From Dermacentor variabilis (Eukaryota; Arthropoda; Arachnida; Ixodida; Ixodidae), in NCBI RefSeq assembly GCF_050947875.1, contig NC_134573.1, positions 54,362,115-54,426,114 of the forward strand: a stretch of 64,000 nucleotides of DNA, written 5' to 3'. The position numbers were made by a program, and so were the translations under genes. Below are positions 1 through 8,493 of the stretch, one piece after another. A model generated the notes under the pieces. That model made no database searches. It had not been told where the DNA came from and saw only the letters and a program-made list of their open reading frames with translations. How positions within the stretch are numbered: position 1 is the stretch's first letter; every line of letters starts with the position of its first letter.

Positions 1-962
1 AACCGTTGCGGCCGCATTAAAAAGTCCAAAAGGCACAACGTTGAAATCGTATACGCCGTCTGGTGTGACAAAAGGTGTCTTCGGCCGATCGGTGTCTGCC
101 ATGGGTATTTGCAATGCCTTGAGCGCAAATCTAGCAATAAAAAAAATTATGTGCCTTGTAGACTATCAATCGCGTCGTCTATGCGCGAGAAATGGTAGAT
201 GTCCTTGCGAGTGACCTTGTTCAGGTGGCGGTAGTTCACACAAAACCGCACAGAACCATCTTTCTTCATAACTAGGACGACAGAGGATGCCCATGGACTG
301 TTGAAAGCTCGTACCACCTCGCGGCGAAGCATGCGGTTAACTTGTTCGTTGATTACATGACGTTCTGCACGACATACACGATACGGACGTTGCAGCAATG
401 GCGGTTGCGGGTGAGTATCTGAGCGATGTGTAACAGTTGGCGCCCGCGCCAGGGAAGATTGCCCTACATCGAAAGAAGAAAGATATTCTTCTAGAAGGCA
501 CAAAAGCTGAGACCGCTGGACCGTTGGAAGGGCACCGGCAGTAGAAAAACCGAAAACATCTCTGCGCGATAGGTCAGACGTAGAAACAGCACTGAGCGCA
601 CTAGAACTAGCACAGTAATTGTCCTTGGGCACGTCCATAACTTGTACGTCTTCGATCGCTTCCACATCGCCAAGACTTTCCCCTCGGAGCAACAATATAG
701 AGTATGGAAATGGGTTGCGAACAAAAATGGTGCTGGAGCCCTTTGAAATGTCCACTGTCGCAAAAGGTAGAAGCAGACCTTTCTGAATCAGGAAGCGGTC
801 AGATGGAGACTGTAGGGCAATATCGTGTGTGATTCCGCTGGAGGACATGGGGGTGGTCGTTGAGGCATTCGGAGGAATGTGGGTGTCGGCTTGGACAAGC
901 AGTTTCCTCGAATGCGAAGAATTGTCGGTGAGAGGCAAATCTAACAGCGACGAAAGTTCCAT
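1..962 (-). pseudogene. Gypsy reverse transcriptase N-terminal part
   Basis: An open stretch from 962 down to 147 (271 codons) holds the protease-RT linker and the first RT blocks: RPYRVCRAERHVINEQVNRM, then SPWASSVVLVMKKDGS and RFCVNYRHLNKVTRKD. A stop at 147 interrupts the block that should continue toward SLDL. Homology continues to base 1 (a word like DTDRPKTPF), but in shifted frames. The catalytic FVDD motif would lie outside the window. The enzyme would copy element RNA into DNA in the particle. This copy is broken by at least one stop and frameshifts. Confidence 0.85.
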
Positions 963-990
963 TTTGGCCCGTGTGCAATCAATAAGGGCA

Positions 991-1337
991 TTATGGCGCG
1001 AGAGGAAATCCCTTTATACTACCTGTATCGGGAAAATCCCAGCCGAGGATAACGTCATGAGAGCACGAGGAAAGGATTATGAATTCTATGACGTATAGAA
1101 CGTGGGCAATGACAGCCCGAGCAGTGCAAGCCGCCAAAGGATGAACAAGCTGAGTACTGGCTGTTCGGAGAGGCGTTGTGAAAGCGGCGTCGTGACTTTC
1201 CCAACTAAGTGGCAAAACTTAACGTTCATAACACAAGCGGCGGCTCCAGTGTCCACAGGTGCAGATACGCGAACACCGCCAACAAACACTTCGATTACGT
1301 TTGAGGAACAGCGGTGAGGACTTTCACATTTCGGCAT
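991..1337 (-). pseudogene. Gypsy aspartic protease fragment
   Basis: The minus strand contains VDTGAAACVM, the catalytic DTG motif of a retroviral-type aspartic protease that would cut the Gag-Pol polyprotein. The downstream flap end, HDVILGWDF, appears in another frame, so a frameshift separates the two halves. It sits between the Gag remains and the RT linker, which is the expected place. Non-functional as it stands. Confidence 0.75.
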
Positions 1338-2050
1338 TGTCGCTGCCCTTGCCCCTTAGAATGCGACGATTAGTCTTCCTCGCCCCTAGTCGAGCATCGA
1401 AGTCGCATTGGTGGCAGGAAGCGACTGTATGGAGAAGGTGAACGGTGGGTAGATCCGGTCGAGTGCTATGTCGGCGACATAGCCGACGGGGGGCCGTAAT
1501 AAGGACGGTTGGACTGGTTTCTCACGGTTGTTGCGACGCTGGGCGGCTGCGCACGATTACAGAAACGTGTGACGTGACCGGTGTAGCTGTACGCAAAGCG
1601 TATTGGCAGGCTGTCGGCAGTACGTCACCGGCTAGCCGGGGCAGCTCCCATCCCTGTCACAGTACGCGTTGTACAGGGCGGCTGCAGACATGACTACATG
1701 GTTGGCGGCAGTCGGGGTCTAGGCACAAAGTCGGCAGAGCGGAGAGGCATACTTGAAGAGAGTGCCTGGGTCTTCGCGACTTCAACGTAGCTAATTGGTG
1801 CAGCAGCGAGACAGCGAGATGTTAGTTCTGGTCTGGCAAGACCTCGGCGATTTCCTGCTCGATCACACGATGGAGCTGAGGAATAAAATTCGATGCAGGC
1901 TGTTGGAGATGCGGAAACTGAGCGAAGGGTATCAAGGGCGTGGCGTGCAACTTCCTCCCGAACGAATGCTTTCATTTCAGCAAGCAGCGCTGACTGCTCG
2001 GCATGGTAGCCAAACCGCGATGAGGTCACTGTGCGAGGACGGGCAACGTG

Positions 2051-2714
2051 TCAACAAGCGCTGCCTGCGTAGCTCCTGGTAGCTTTAGCATGGAGTGACG
2101 ATGTCTGTAACGGACTGAAGATTCTTGGCAATAGCATGTTGAAAGCATTGTCCTCTATCGCTTTTATGACAATTCTGATTCTGTCGGAGTACAATATCGC
2201 CGCATTGACTTTCTTACACAAGTCCATTACATCTTCAATGTAGCTGGTAAATGATACACCCGTCGGCTGTGCACGTTCTCGTACATGCGATTGCGCTCGC
2301 AGCTTGCGCACAGCCGGGCGACCAAACGCAAGCTCTACAGGCGTCTTCAACGGCGACCACGTCGGAAAGTCAGTCTCATGGTTGTTGTACCAGAGACTGG
2401 CAACACCCGCAAGATAGAACAGCACGCTGTCCAGTTTGGCGGGATCGTCCCATTTGTTGTGGGCGCTTACCCTTTCATATGTCATCAGCCAGTCCTCGGC
2501 GTCGGTGTCGTCCGCGATGCTGTAAATGACAGGGTCCCTGTGGCGACACAGAGCACAGGACCGACTGAGGAGGGGCTTGCTGGGTTGCAGTAGGAGGCGT
2601 TTGCTGGGATGCGTCTGCAGGAATGTTTGAGCGTAGGGTACGGGATCGAAGTCCCAGGGTTGACGCTATAGGCCGAAGCAACCTCCACCATTCGAAAAGG
2701 CGTTCATTAGCCAC
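2051..2714 (-). pseudogene. Gypsy Gag fragment
   Basis: Two overlapping frames carry a Gag-like capsid segment. The first has a word close to DTDAEDWL. The second continues with YERVSAHNKWDDPAKLDSV, FYLAGVASLWYNNHE and a stretch resembling FGRPAVRKLRAQ. This alternation of charged and aromatic residues is typical of the Gypsy Gag core that assembles the virus-like particle. The frame changes around 2480, so no continuous protein is possible. The Cys/His knuckles expected toward 1400-2000 are not readable. Family: metaviral Gag. Exact lineage not determined. Confidence 0.75.
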
Positions 2715-2767
2715 CGCCGTTTGAGAGCGATCGTTGAGCAGGGCACAGACTCACAGCACGTTACACC

Positions 2768-3490
2768 GAAACAGCTGGCGTGGCTTCGGAGTCGGCTTCT
2801 GAAGTGGCTGCATTTACACTTCAAGCAGTAATCTTACTCCACGGTGTTCCCCGTGTCATCCTGAGTGACAGTAGAAAGGCATTACCGTCACAAATTGTAG
2901 GCGAATTGCTCCGAGCCTCTAGCACCGCCCACAAAACAACCACTAATTATAATCCTCAAACCAACGCCCTGACTGAGCGCTTTCATTGCATGCTCTGTGA
3001 CATGATAGCCATTTCTATTCAACCAGAGCACGCCAACCAGGACGCCAATTAGGCATTCGTGATTTTTGCATGTAATACCGCCGTACAACGCACAACTGGT
3101 TACTCGCCATTCAACCTTGTCTCTTCCTCTTCTTCAACCTCTTCTTCTTTGCTTGGCATCCCTTTCTTCTCTGCCCCTGTCATTCCAGCTGCATCCTCTT
3201 GTGAACAATATATATCCCGCCTCCTTCCCTGTCCCTAGCTCGCCCGCATCAACACTGAAGCAAGGCAACATGATAGCAAGAAGCTCTATGACGCATCTCA
3301 TCGCACGGTGTTCTTCCGCTTGGCGATGAAGTGCTCTCCGGATGTTCCTGGCTCGCACTCCTGACTCGTGCGACAAGTTTCGTTTTCGGTTCGTAGGCCC
3401 GTACACAGTCTTGGAGCAGACTTCTGCGGTCAATTACCGCATTCAACCTGGGGGCACGGCGCCGCGTTAGCTCCACTGAAAAGAGCATCG
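2768..3490 (+). pseudogene. Gypsy integrase core fragment, plus strand
   Basis: The plus strand reads as the second half of a Gypsy integrase core. It has the block around VPRVILSDSR (a catalytic Asp, with the usual DRG changed to DSR) and NPQTNALTERFH (the catalytic Glu block). After a stop near 3050 there is a segment resembling NTAVQRTTGYSPFNLV, then FRFVGPYTVLEQTS of the C-terminal GPY/F region. Frames change near 3050, 3120 and 3350. Orientation is opposite to fragment A, so this is a separate insertion or a rearranged piece. Confidence 0.8.
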
Positions 3491-3496
3491 CGCACG

Positions 3497-3708
3497 TAAT
3501 GCGAAGGCGTAGGTTCGTGTCCCACCTGCGGCCAGTTGTTCGTTCCCTCACTTTCATTATTTCCGTTAATTTATCATTTCTTTCATTAAAATATTAGGCA
3601 CAAGTAGCTTCTCCTATGCTGTCCTGGGTGAATTTATGTGCTGGCTTCTTATGACATGACTCATAAAAGATTGGCAGCTCAGTTTCCTTTCTTCTCCTTC
3701 ATTACATA
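3497..3708 (+). repeat. tRNA-derived SINE, 5'-truncated copy
   Basis: This stretch aligns by eye with 4118-4290. It has a B-box-like GGTTCGTGTCCC (about 3512), an AT-rich middle, and a tail block reading CCTATGCTGTC, GCTGGCTTCTT, ATAAAA and CTCAGTTTCC. The A-box half is absent, so the copy is 5'-truncated. It abuts the integrase fragment. RNA polymerase III promoter boxes and a LINE-like tail are the usual SINE layout. Confidence 0.6.
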
Positions 3709-3714
3709 GCTACG

Positions 3715-3928
3715 ATCTCGAATCTGGCAGCATTGATTCCTCCTGGTATTATGTGTGGGTTTACTGAACAGTTGCCTTCACCCAAAAAGTTCTCTGGCCT
3801 GCGACCGGGCCAGTGGGCTAGATCTGCCGGTCCCGACATGGAACTAGCAAGTGCGCGAAGAATTGGAATCCTCCCTGGCCCTGCAATAAAGTTCTTTCAC
3901 TCACTCACTCACTCGCTCACTCACTCAC
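3715..3928 (+). mobile_element. LINE or SINE 3' tail ending in (TCAC)n
   Basis: A non-coding segment ends with AATAAA at 3885-3890 and then about eight TCAC units (3897-3928). A polyadenylation signal followed by a short tandem tail is the 3' end of a non-LTR retroelement. The similar (CATT)n tail of the full-length LINE at 12573 supports this. No coding part is attached, so the family is unknown. Confidence 0.5.
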
Positions 3929-4063
3929 GTACACGTGACGCCTGTGGCAGAAAGGATGCTCCACATCGGCCGCCAAGGCTTGTATGTGGTGGTGCTAGTT
4001 AACATTCCAAGGTTTATTTCTTGTAGGTAAACAGTAAGTGGCCGAGAAAGTGGATGGGTAAAC

Positions 4064-4287
4064 GGTGCCTCGGTAGGTCAATTGGTAAGAACCTCGCTCG
4101 TGTGTAGCGAAGACGTGCGTTCATTCCCCACCAGCGGTTAGTTGTTTTTTTCTACTTACCTTCATTTCGCATAATTTATTATTTAAAATATGTACAACTA
4201 ATTTCCCCTATGCTGTCTTTGGTGTGTTTGCTGGCTTCTTCTGATATGACTAATAAAAATCAGGCCTCTCAGTTTCCCTTCTGCTCG

Positions 4288-4290
<3 letters not shown>
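4064..4290 (+). repeat. tRNA-derived SINE, longer copy
   Basis: The head (about 4066-4136) looks like a tRNA gene. It has an A-box-like TCGGTAGGTCAATTGGTAAG and, about 50 bases later, a B-box-like GTTCATTCCCC (about 4119). The body after 4140 matches the truncated copy at 3497-3708. It ends at a long (AT)n tract. The head carries no intact anticodon-arm fold that I would call a functional tRNA. Confidence 0.65.

Positions 4291-4358
<68 letters not shown>
4291..4358. repeat. (AT)n microsatellite
   Basis: 68 bases of pure AT repeat. It lies between the SINE tail and the 3' LTR terminus of Gypsy copy B, so it may be the SINE's expanded tail. Confidence 0.97.
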
Positions 4359-4361
<3 letters not shown>

Positions 4362-4520
4362 GAGGCAAGGTTCAGGCAACCAGACTCTTTTTTATTCTCC
4401 CGAGTGAGCGCTCCATCAGCAGGCCCCAGAACGGTGCTGATGAGTATGTACAGGTCAGAAATGAAGCGTATGAATAATGCTCACACTAATTTCCGCGCGC
4501 GTGCAAGCGACCAGCAGGCC
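4359..4520 (-). repeat. 3' LTR remnant of Gypsy copy B
   Basis: Downstream of the integrase stop the minus strand is non-coding. It holds an AATAAA signal (plus-strand 4391-4396) and ends in CCTTGCCTCACA at 4359, with the canonical CA terminus. No second LTR is present in the window to confirm it. The inner boundary is a guess. Confidence 0.5.
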
Positions 4521-4525
4521 GTGAC

Positions 4526-5614
4526 TTAGCCAGGAGGAAAACACCGAACGAATCCTTTGAGGCGCGAAACGTGAACGATCTCCGAACCACGATAACCATG
4601 GTCCGAAGAAACGTCTGCCGGAGTAACGTGATAGTTCACGAGGGATGTTTGTTCATTAATAATGTAGGGTTGAAGGAAGCCGGGCTCAAACTTCTCACAC
4701 AAACCGGGTGTACGAATGGGCGTCCGAAAGAGCACTTCCTCTCCAGGGCGAAAGGAGACGTCGCGACGAGAGATGTAACGTTGCTTGCGATCTAGCTGAC
4801 GGAATTCTGCGTTGAAGCGAGCACGTGGATGGCATTCCTCAAGTCTCGAGACGAACTGTTCGGGTATACTGGCCGAGGTGTTAGTTGGGGCATTGAAGAA
4901 AGCGGAGTCGATGGTGAATGTCGGTGAACGGCCGTAAACTAGTTAGAAAGGTGAGCACCCCGTAGTTCATTTGACAGCGGTGTTGTGAGCAAACGTCTCA
5001 AAAGGTAACAGTTTGTCACAGTTGTGGTTTGGCCCGATATACATTGATATCATGTTTGTTAGTGTGCGATGAAATCACTCTGTTAAGCAATTCGTTTGAG
5101 GGTGATATGCGGATGTCGTCTTATGAACTGTGCCACAAGCTCCGAGTACTTCTTTGATTATTGTTGACATGAAAGTCTTGCCACGGTCACTTAATAGTAC
5201 ACGAGGTGCAACATGACACAGGACAATGGCATCCAGAAAGAAGGTGGCAACGTCTGAGGCCGAACTAGAGCGTAGAGGAGCGGCCTCTGAGTAACGTGTG
5301 AGATGGTCAACAGCTGTCACGATCCATCGATGACCTGCCGAAGTTATGGGCAGGGGGGCGACTAGTTCTATTCCAACGATGGCAAATGGTGTCTTGGGAC
5401 ATGGGATAGGCTGTAGAAGCCTAGAAGGAGGCGAAGTCGGTCGTTTCCGCCGTTGACACTGGACGCAAGGAGCGACGTACAAGTTAGACATGCCTGGCCA
5501 AAAGAAACGGCTCCTAACGCGGTGCTGTGCTTCGTGGAAACCCAAATGGCCAGCAGATTGGTCTTCGTGAAAGGGTTAAAGTACTTGTGTGCGCAGCGAA
5601 CGTGGAAGAACAGG
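4526..5614 (-). pseudogene. Gypsy B integrase core and C-terminus
   Basis: Minus strand. A frame from 5545 to 5075 shows the zinc-domain end (HRVRSRFFWPGM, then CVQCQRRK) and the core. The core has an altered first Asp block (VGIELVAPL, where VGIDLLGPL is usual), VDHLTRYSEA, LSDRGKTFMS with the second catalytic Asp, and YHPQTNCLTE with the catalytic Glu. Near 4735-4526 another frame gives the C-terminal block LFRTPIRTPGLCEKFEPGF and IVHVSRLKGF. Substitution of the first Asp by Glu and intervening stops make it non-functional. Integrase would join element cDNA to the host chromosome. Confidence 0.88.
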
Positions 5615-6510
5615 GGCCCTATAACGTAAAACTATTCCAATATGCTCTTATTCCCATCTACTGACATCAAATTTGCGTAACCGCCGACGCCTATAAGACC
5701 TAAAGTTTGTCCAAGAATTAACTGAACATTGTCTAAGGGCTATTTACTGTCTGAACAGACCAATAAAACGCTCTCCTTGTTTATAGGAGGTCAGTTTTGC
5801 TTGCTTGAAAAACAAATAACATTGCATACACTGAGCGGCTTGTCCTATCTAATTGGCTTACAAGAGGCGAGGAGCACGCTCAAGTGGAAAGCGATTTAAT
5901 GGAGCCAAGGCACTGCACGGAATATCGATAACCGGAGGAAGAGGGTGGCGCCGGAATCTGCGATTGGCCCGCTTTCACTTGCTTAGTTTGCGGTGGCTGG
6001 ACGAAAATAGCGGCGGCATGCAACGAAAGCTTAAGAATGACGCTAAAACGGATCCTCAGCAAAGAAGAGCTGGTAGAACGAGGTCGTAAACGTGCCGAAA
6101 GTGCTCGAAAACGTTACACGGCAAAGCAAACAGTTTTATTATACGCAAATAAACCCATTCTCTCCGGCAGGTCCAAGTAGCCAGTGCCTCAGCGATCGGC
6201 AGTACCCATCTTTTATTCCTTTCGGAATGGGGCAGCCTGCGGCTATGGAGAAGAAAATTCAGTTTTCTCCGGCATATTAATGCACCTTTAAAGCATATAC
6301 GTCACTTTGACGCGGTGAGTCTTCGCGGTTTTGTGATGTCGCGTGACAGGCAGGTGAAGTGGGCGCAGGCCGAAAACTTTTGACCAATAGCCGAGAGCCA
6401 ATGGGGAAAAGGCGTCGAAACCGAAATAAAAAAAAGTTGTTACCAATCGCGGAGGGCTGATTGCAGAATTGGAATAGAAAAGTTTAGAATAGTTCTGGTT
6501 ATAGTGCCTC
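5615..6510 (+). mobile_element. Unclassified DNA transposon, copy 1 (896 bp)
   Basis: The element is bounded by imperfect inverted repeats. The left end reads GGCCCTATAACGTAAAACTA. The right end, reverse-complemented, reads GAGGCACTATAACCAGAACT. It is flanked by AGG at 5612-5614 and 6511-6513. Removing the element and one AGG restores the Gypsy integrase frame. A related copy lies at 31584-32561 in the opposite orientation with the same flanking trinucleotide (CCT on that strand). Inside, one frame near 6090-6130 encodes an arginine-rich stretch (RKRAESARKRYTAKQ), but no transposase is recognised. Probably non-autonomous. A 3-bp duplication fits CACTA, PIF/Harbinger, Academ or Zator types, and the superfamily is undetermined. 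Confidence 0.75.
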
Positions 6511-6629
6511 AGGTACCCAGCGGTGTCCATCGGGGTTGTAAATGTAGCGGTGCAGCACATCGTTGTCGAGCTCAAATAGACACAGTTGCCGACTTAATCT
6601 GGCATTTTGTGCAGAAGTAGTTCCGCACA
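6511..6629 (-). pseudogene. Gypsy B integrase N-terminal piece
   Basis: Translated on the minus strand this 119-base island gives CGTTSAQNARLSRQLCLFEL followed by DNDVLHRYIYNPDGHRWVP. This is the usual segment just before VIPRSLR in Gypsy integrases. It continues in frame the RNase H-side piece ending at 12597 and runs into VLPRSLR at 5614. Too short to be found by ORF length, it is identified from continuity. Its outer end (6619-6629) is one copy of the LINE target duplication. Confidence 0.85.
6619..6629 (+). repeat. LINE target-site duplication, left copy
   Basis: AGTTCCGCACA, identical to 12586-12596. The flanking bases differ on both sides, so the duplication is exactly 11 bp. It fixes the ends of the LINE at 6630 and 12585. 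Confidence 0.92.
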
Positions 6630-7151
6630 CCCCGCAGGGGCGTCTGCGTCAGCAGGCGTTTGGTGTGTTGCGACACCACGGACCCGAGCACACGAGGGTT
6701 GGACCCTCCCGCGTGTAGCCGTGCGCGGCTTAGCCGTGTCTGGGGAAAAGGGGATCCTGGGGGTTGAGCCGATGCTGGGTGTTTTGGACCATTAAGGCCC
6801 CCCGGCGGAGGCAACACACCTCTTCGGCCTCAGCTTCACATAGACGGCACCTCCAGACTGACCCACCTGGAGGAAATCGGCAGTCGCCTTTTCCTGTCTC
6901 TCTCTCCGTACAACCTTCGTCTTTCCCTTACTTTCCACCTTTCCTGTCTCCTTCTCTCTTCTGTTTACTTCCTTTCTCCTTGGCGGCAAGGGTTAACCCT
7001 GTGTGGCTACCCAACCTTGGGTACACCATATTTGGTTATAGTGGCGGCGTACGACTGGCGTCGTGCAGACTTGCATGCAAGCTCTGCCGCGTCCCCTCGT
7101 TGGGCTCCGTGGTGGGCGGTCGGCGCTGTTGCCGAATTTTTATACATCTTC
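6630..7151 (+). promoter_or_regulatory. 5' UTR / presumed internal promoter of the LINE
   Basis: 522 non-coding bases precede ORF1. The first 110 are GC-rich and can form small hairpins, for example CCCC-GCA-GGGG at the very start (6630-6640) and TGGTGT paired with ACACCA (about 6661-6679). The part from 6890 to 6980 is pyrimidine-rich. LINEs of this type carry an internal promoter downstream of their first base. No TATA box is seen. Structure-dependent roles are speculation. Confidence 0.45.
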
Positions 7152-8447
7152 ATGGAAAACTCCTTCCCCAAACTTCCTGATCGCCCTCAGAAACGAGGGC
7201 GCACCGAAGATCTGTTTCAATTTTTTGGACGACAAGTCCACAACTTTCCTCGATTCCACGTGATTCACTCAGAAAAGACAGACAAACTAGTGCGATCCAT
7301 TTCACCATTCCTTGTTTCCAAGTCCTTGACCGAAGTTTTCGGTACAGGATATAAGGTGTCGAGAATGTCAAGTGGTGATCTCCTTTTGGAGCTCCAAAAT
7401 CAGAAGCAGTATGAGAAGCTGCCGAAACTTGTGTCATTTGGGGAGACCCAAGTAACAGTAACCCCGCACCGTACCATGAACACCACCCGCGGCGTTGTCT
7501 CGGATGATGACATGCTAGAGCTCACTGAAGCTGAACTCTTGGAGGGCTTCAGTGAACAGAATGTCATAAATGTTAAGCGAATTAAGATCAGGCGAGACGG
7601 TAAAGAGATCAATACGAAACACCTGATACTCACTTTCGGTTCAAGTGTCCTCCCGGAGTCCATCGAGGCCGGTTATATTAAACTTCGTGTTAGGCCATAC
7701 GTGCCCAATCCTCTCAGATGCTTTAAGTGCCAAAGGTTCGGCCACAGTTCACAGAACTGTCGAGGCCGGCTGACATGTGCCAAGTGTAGTGACACTGAAC
7801 ATTCCTCCGAAACATGCCAGAAGACTCCACATTGTGTCAACTGTGATGGCGAGCACGCCGCATACTCGCGCGCCTGCCCGTCCTGGAAAAGAGAAAAAGA
7901 GATTGTGACAATCAAAGTAAAAGAAAATATATCTTTCAAGGAGGCACGTAGGCGGGTGTCATACCTGTCTAAGAGCAGCTTTGCCGATGTGGCGCGTAAG
8001 GGGGCAGCGTCACAACGGCCTCCGGCGGCTGTCCGACCCACAGGCAGTGAGTCGGCAGTTACGCCATCTGCCCCCGCGGCGGTTGCAGCTAGCGCTGCTC
8101 CGTCAACCGAGGAGAAGGGACCATCCACCCCGAAGGTGGGTGCAGCCGAGGCTGCCCCAACCTCCGAGGCCCCTTCCAGCGCTGGCAACGGCCAGCGCAG
8201 CCAAATCCCTCAGGGAGCCCCATCGACCTCCGGGCAGGTGGGCGCAGGGGTCTTGCCTTCCGGGGCAGGACTCTCTAGGAAAACCTCTCGCTCGCAAGAG
8301 CGCTTGTCCGGCGTCTCACAGGAGGCAATGGACACTACACCTGTCCCCAAGGCGCACCAAACGCCTAAGGAGCGTCGAGAATCGCTCGAGCGCTTCAGAA
8401 AGAACAAAACACCTATTACAGGGCCTCGAAAAGGCTCTGTAATATAA
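7152..8447 (+). CDS. ORF1: LINE ORF1 nucleic-acid-binding Gag-like protein
   Basis: 431 residues from the ATG at 7152. The open frame extends upstream to 7017 but has no earlier ATG. An N-terminal region with an RRM-like/PRE_C2HC pattern is followed, near residues 190-250, by three zinc knuckles: CFKCQRFGHSSQNC, CAKCSDTEHSSETC and CVNCDGEHAAYSRAC. The C-terminal 150 residues are rich in Ala, Pro, Ser and Thr and look disordered. ORF1 proteins of I and Jockey LINEs coat the element RNA and bring it to the nucleus. ORF2 follows after 46 bases, so reinitiation or a similar route would be needed to translate it. Intact in this copy. Confidence 0.9.
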   Translation: MENSFPKLPDRPQKRGRTEDLFQFFGRQVHNFPRFHVIHSEKTDKLVRSISPFLVSKSLTEVFGTGYKVSRMSSGDLLLELQNQKQYEKLPKLVSFGETQVTVTPHRTMNTTRGVVSDDDMLELTEAELLEGFSEQNVINVKRIKIRRDGKEINTKHLILTFGSSVLPESIEAGYIKLRVRPYVPNPLRCFKCQRFGHSSQNCRGRLTCAKCSDTEHSSETCQKTPHCVNCDGEHAAYSRACPSWKREKEIVTIKVKENISFKEARRRVSYLSKSSFADVARKGAASQRPPAAVRPTGSESAVTPSAPAAVAASAAPSTEEKGPSTPKVGAAEAAPTSEAPSSAGNGQRSQIPQGAPSTSGQVGAGVLPSGAGLSRKTSRSQERLSGVSQEAMDTTPVPKAHQTPKERRESLERFRKNKTPITGPRKGSVI

Positions 8448-8493
8448 GGCATCCACTCCTTTTCCGTAAACACAGCACAAATTTACCTTAAAC

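Larger units (their letters stand above)
1..2760 (-). mobile_element. Ty3/Gypsy fragment A (gag-protease-RT)
   Basis: On the minus strand this stretch reads, 5' to 3', Gag (about 2714 to 2051), protease (about 1337 to 991), a linker and the start of reverse transcriptase (962 to the window edge). That is the normal Gypsy order. All parts carry frameshifts or stops, so the copy is dead. No LTR is visible: the element is cut by the window edge on one side and meets an oppositely oriented integrase fragment near 2765 on the other. The conserved words are typical of invertebrate Gypsy polyproteins. Seen: motifs and order. Inferred: one original copy. Confidence 0.85.

Noticed and set aside
4066..4136. 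A possible functional tRNA gene
   Set aside because: Boxes are degenerate and the acceptor and anticodon stems do not pair well. The following body repeats elsewhere, so it is a SINE head.
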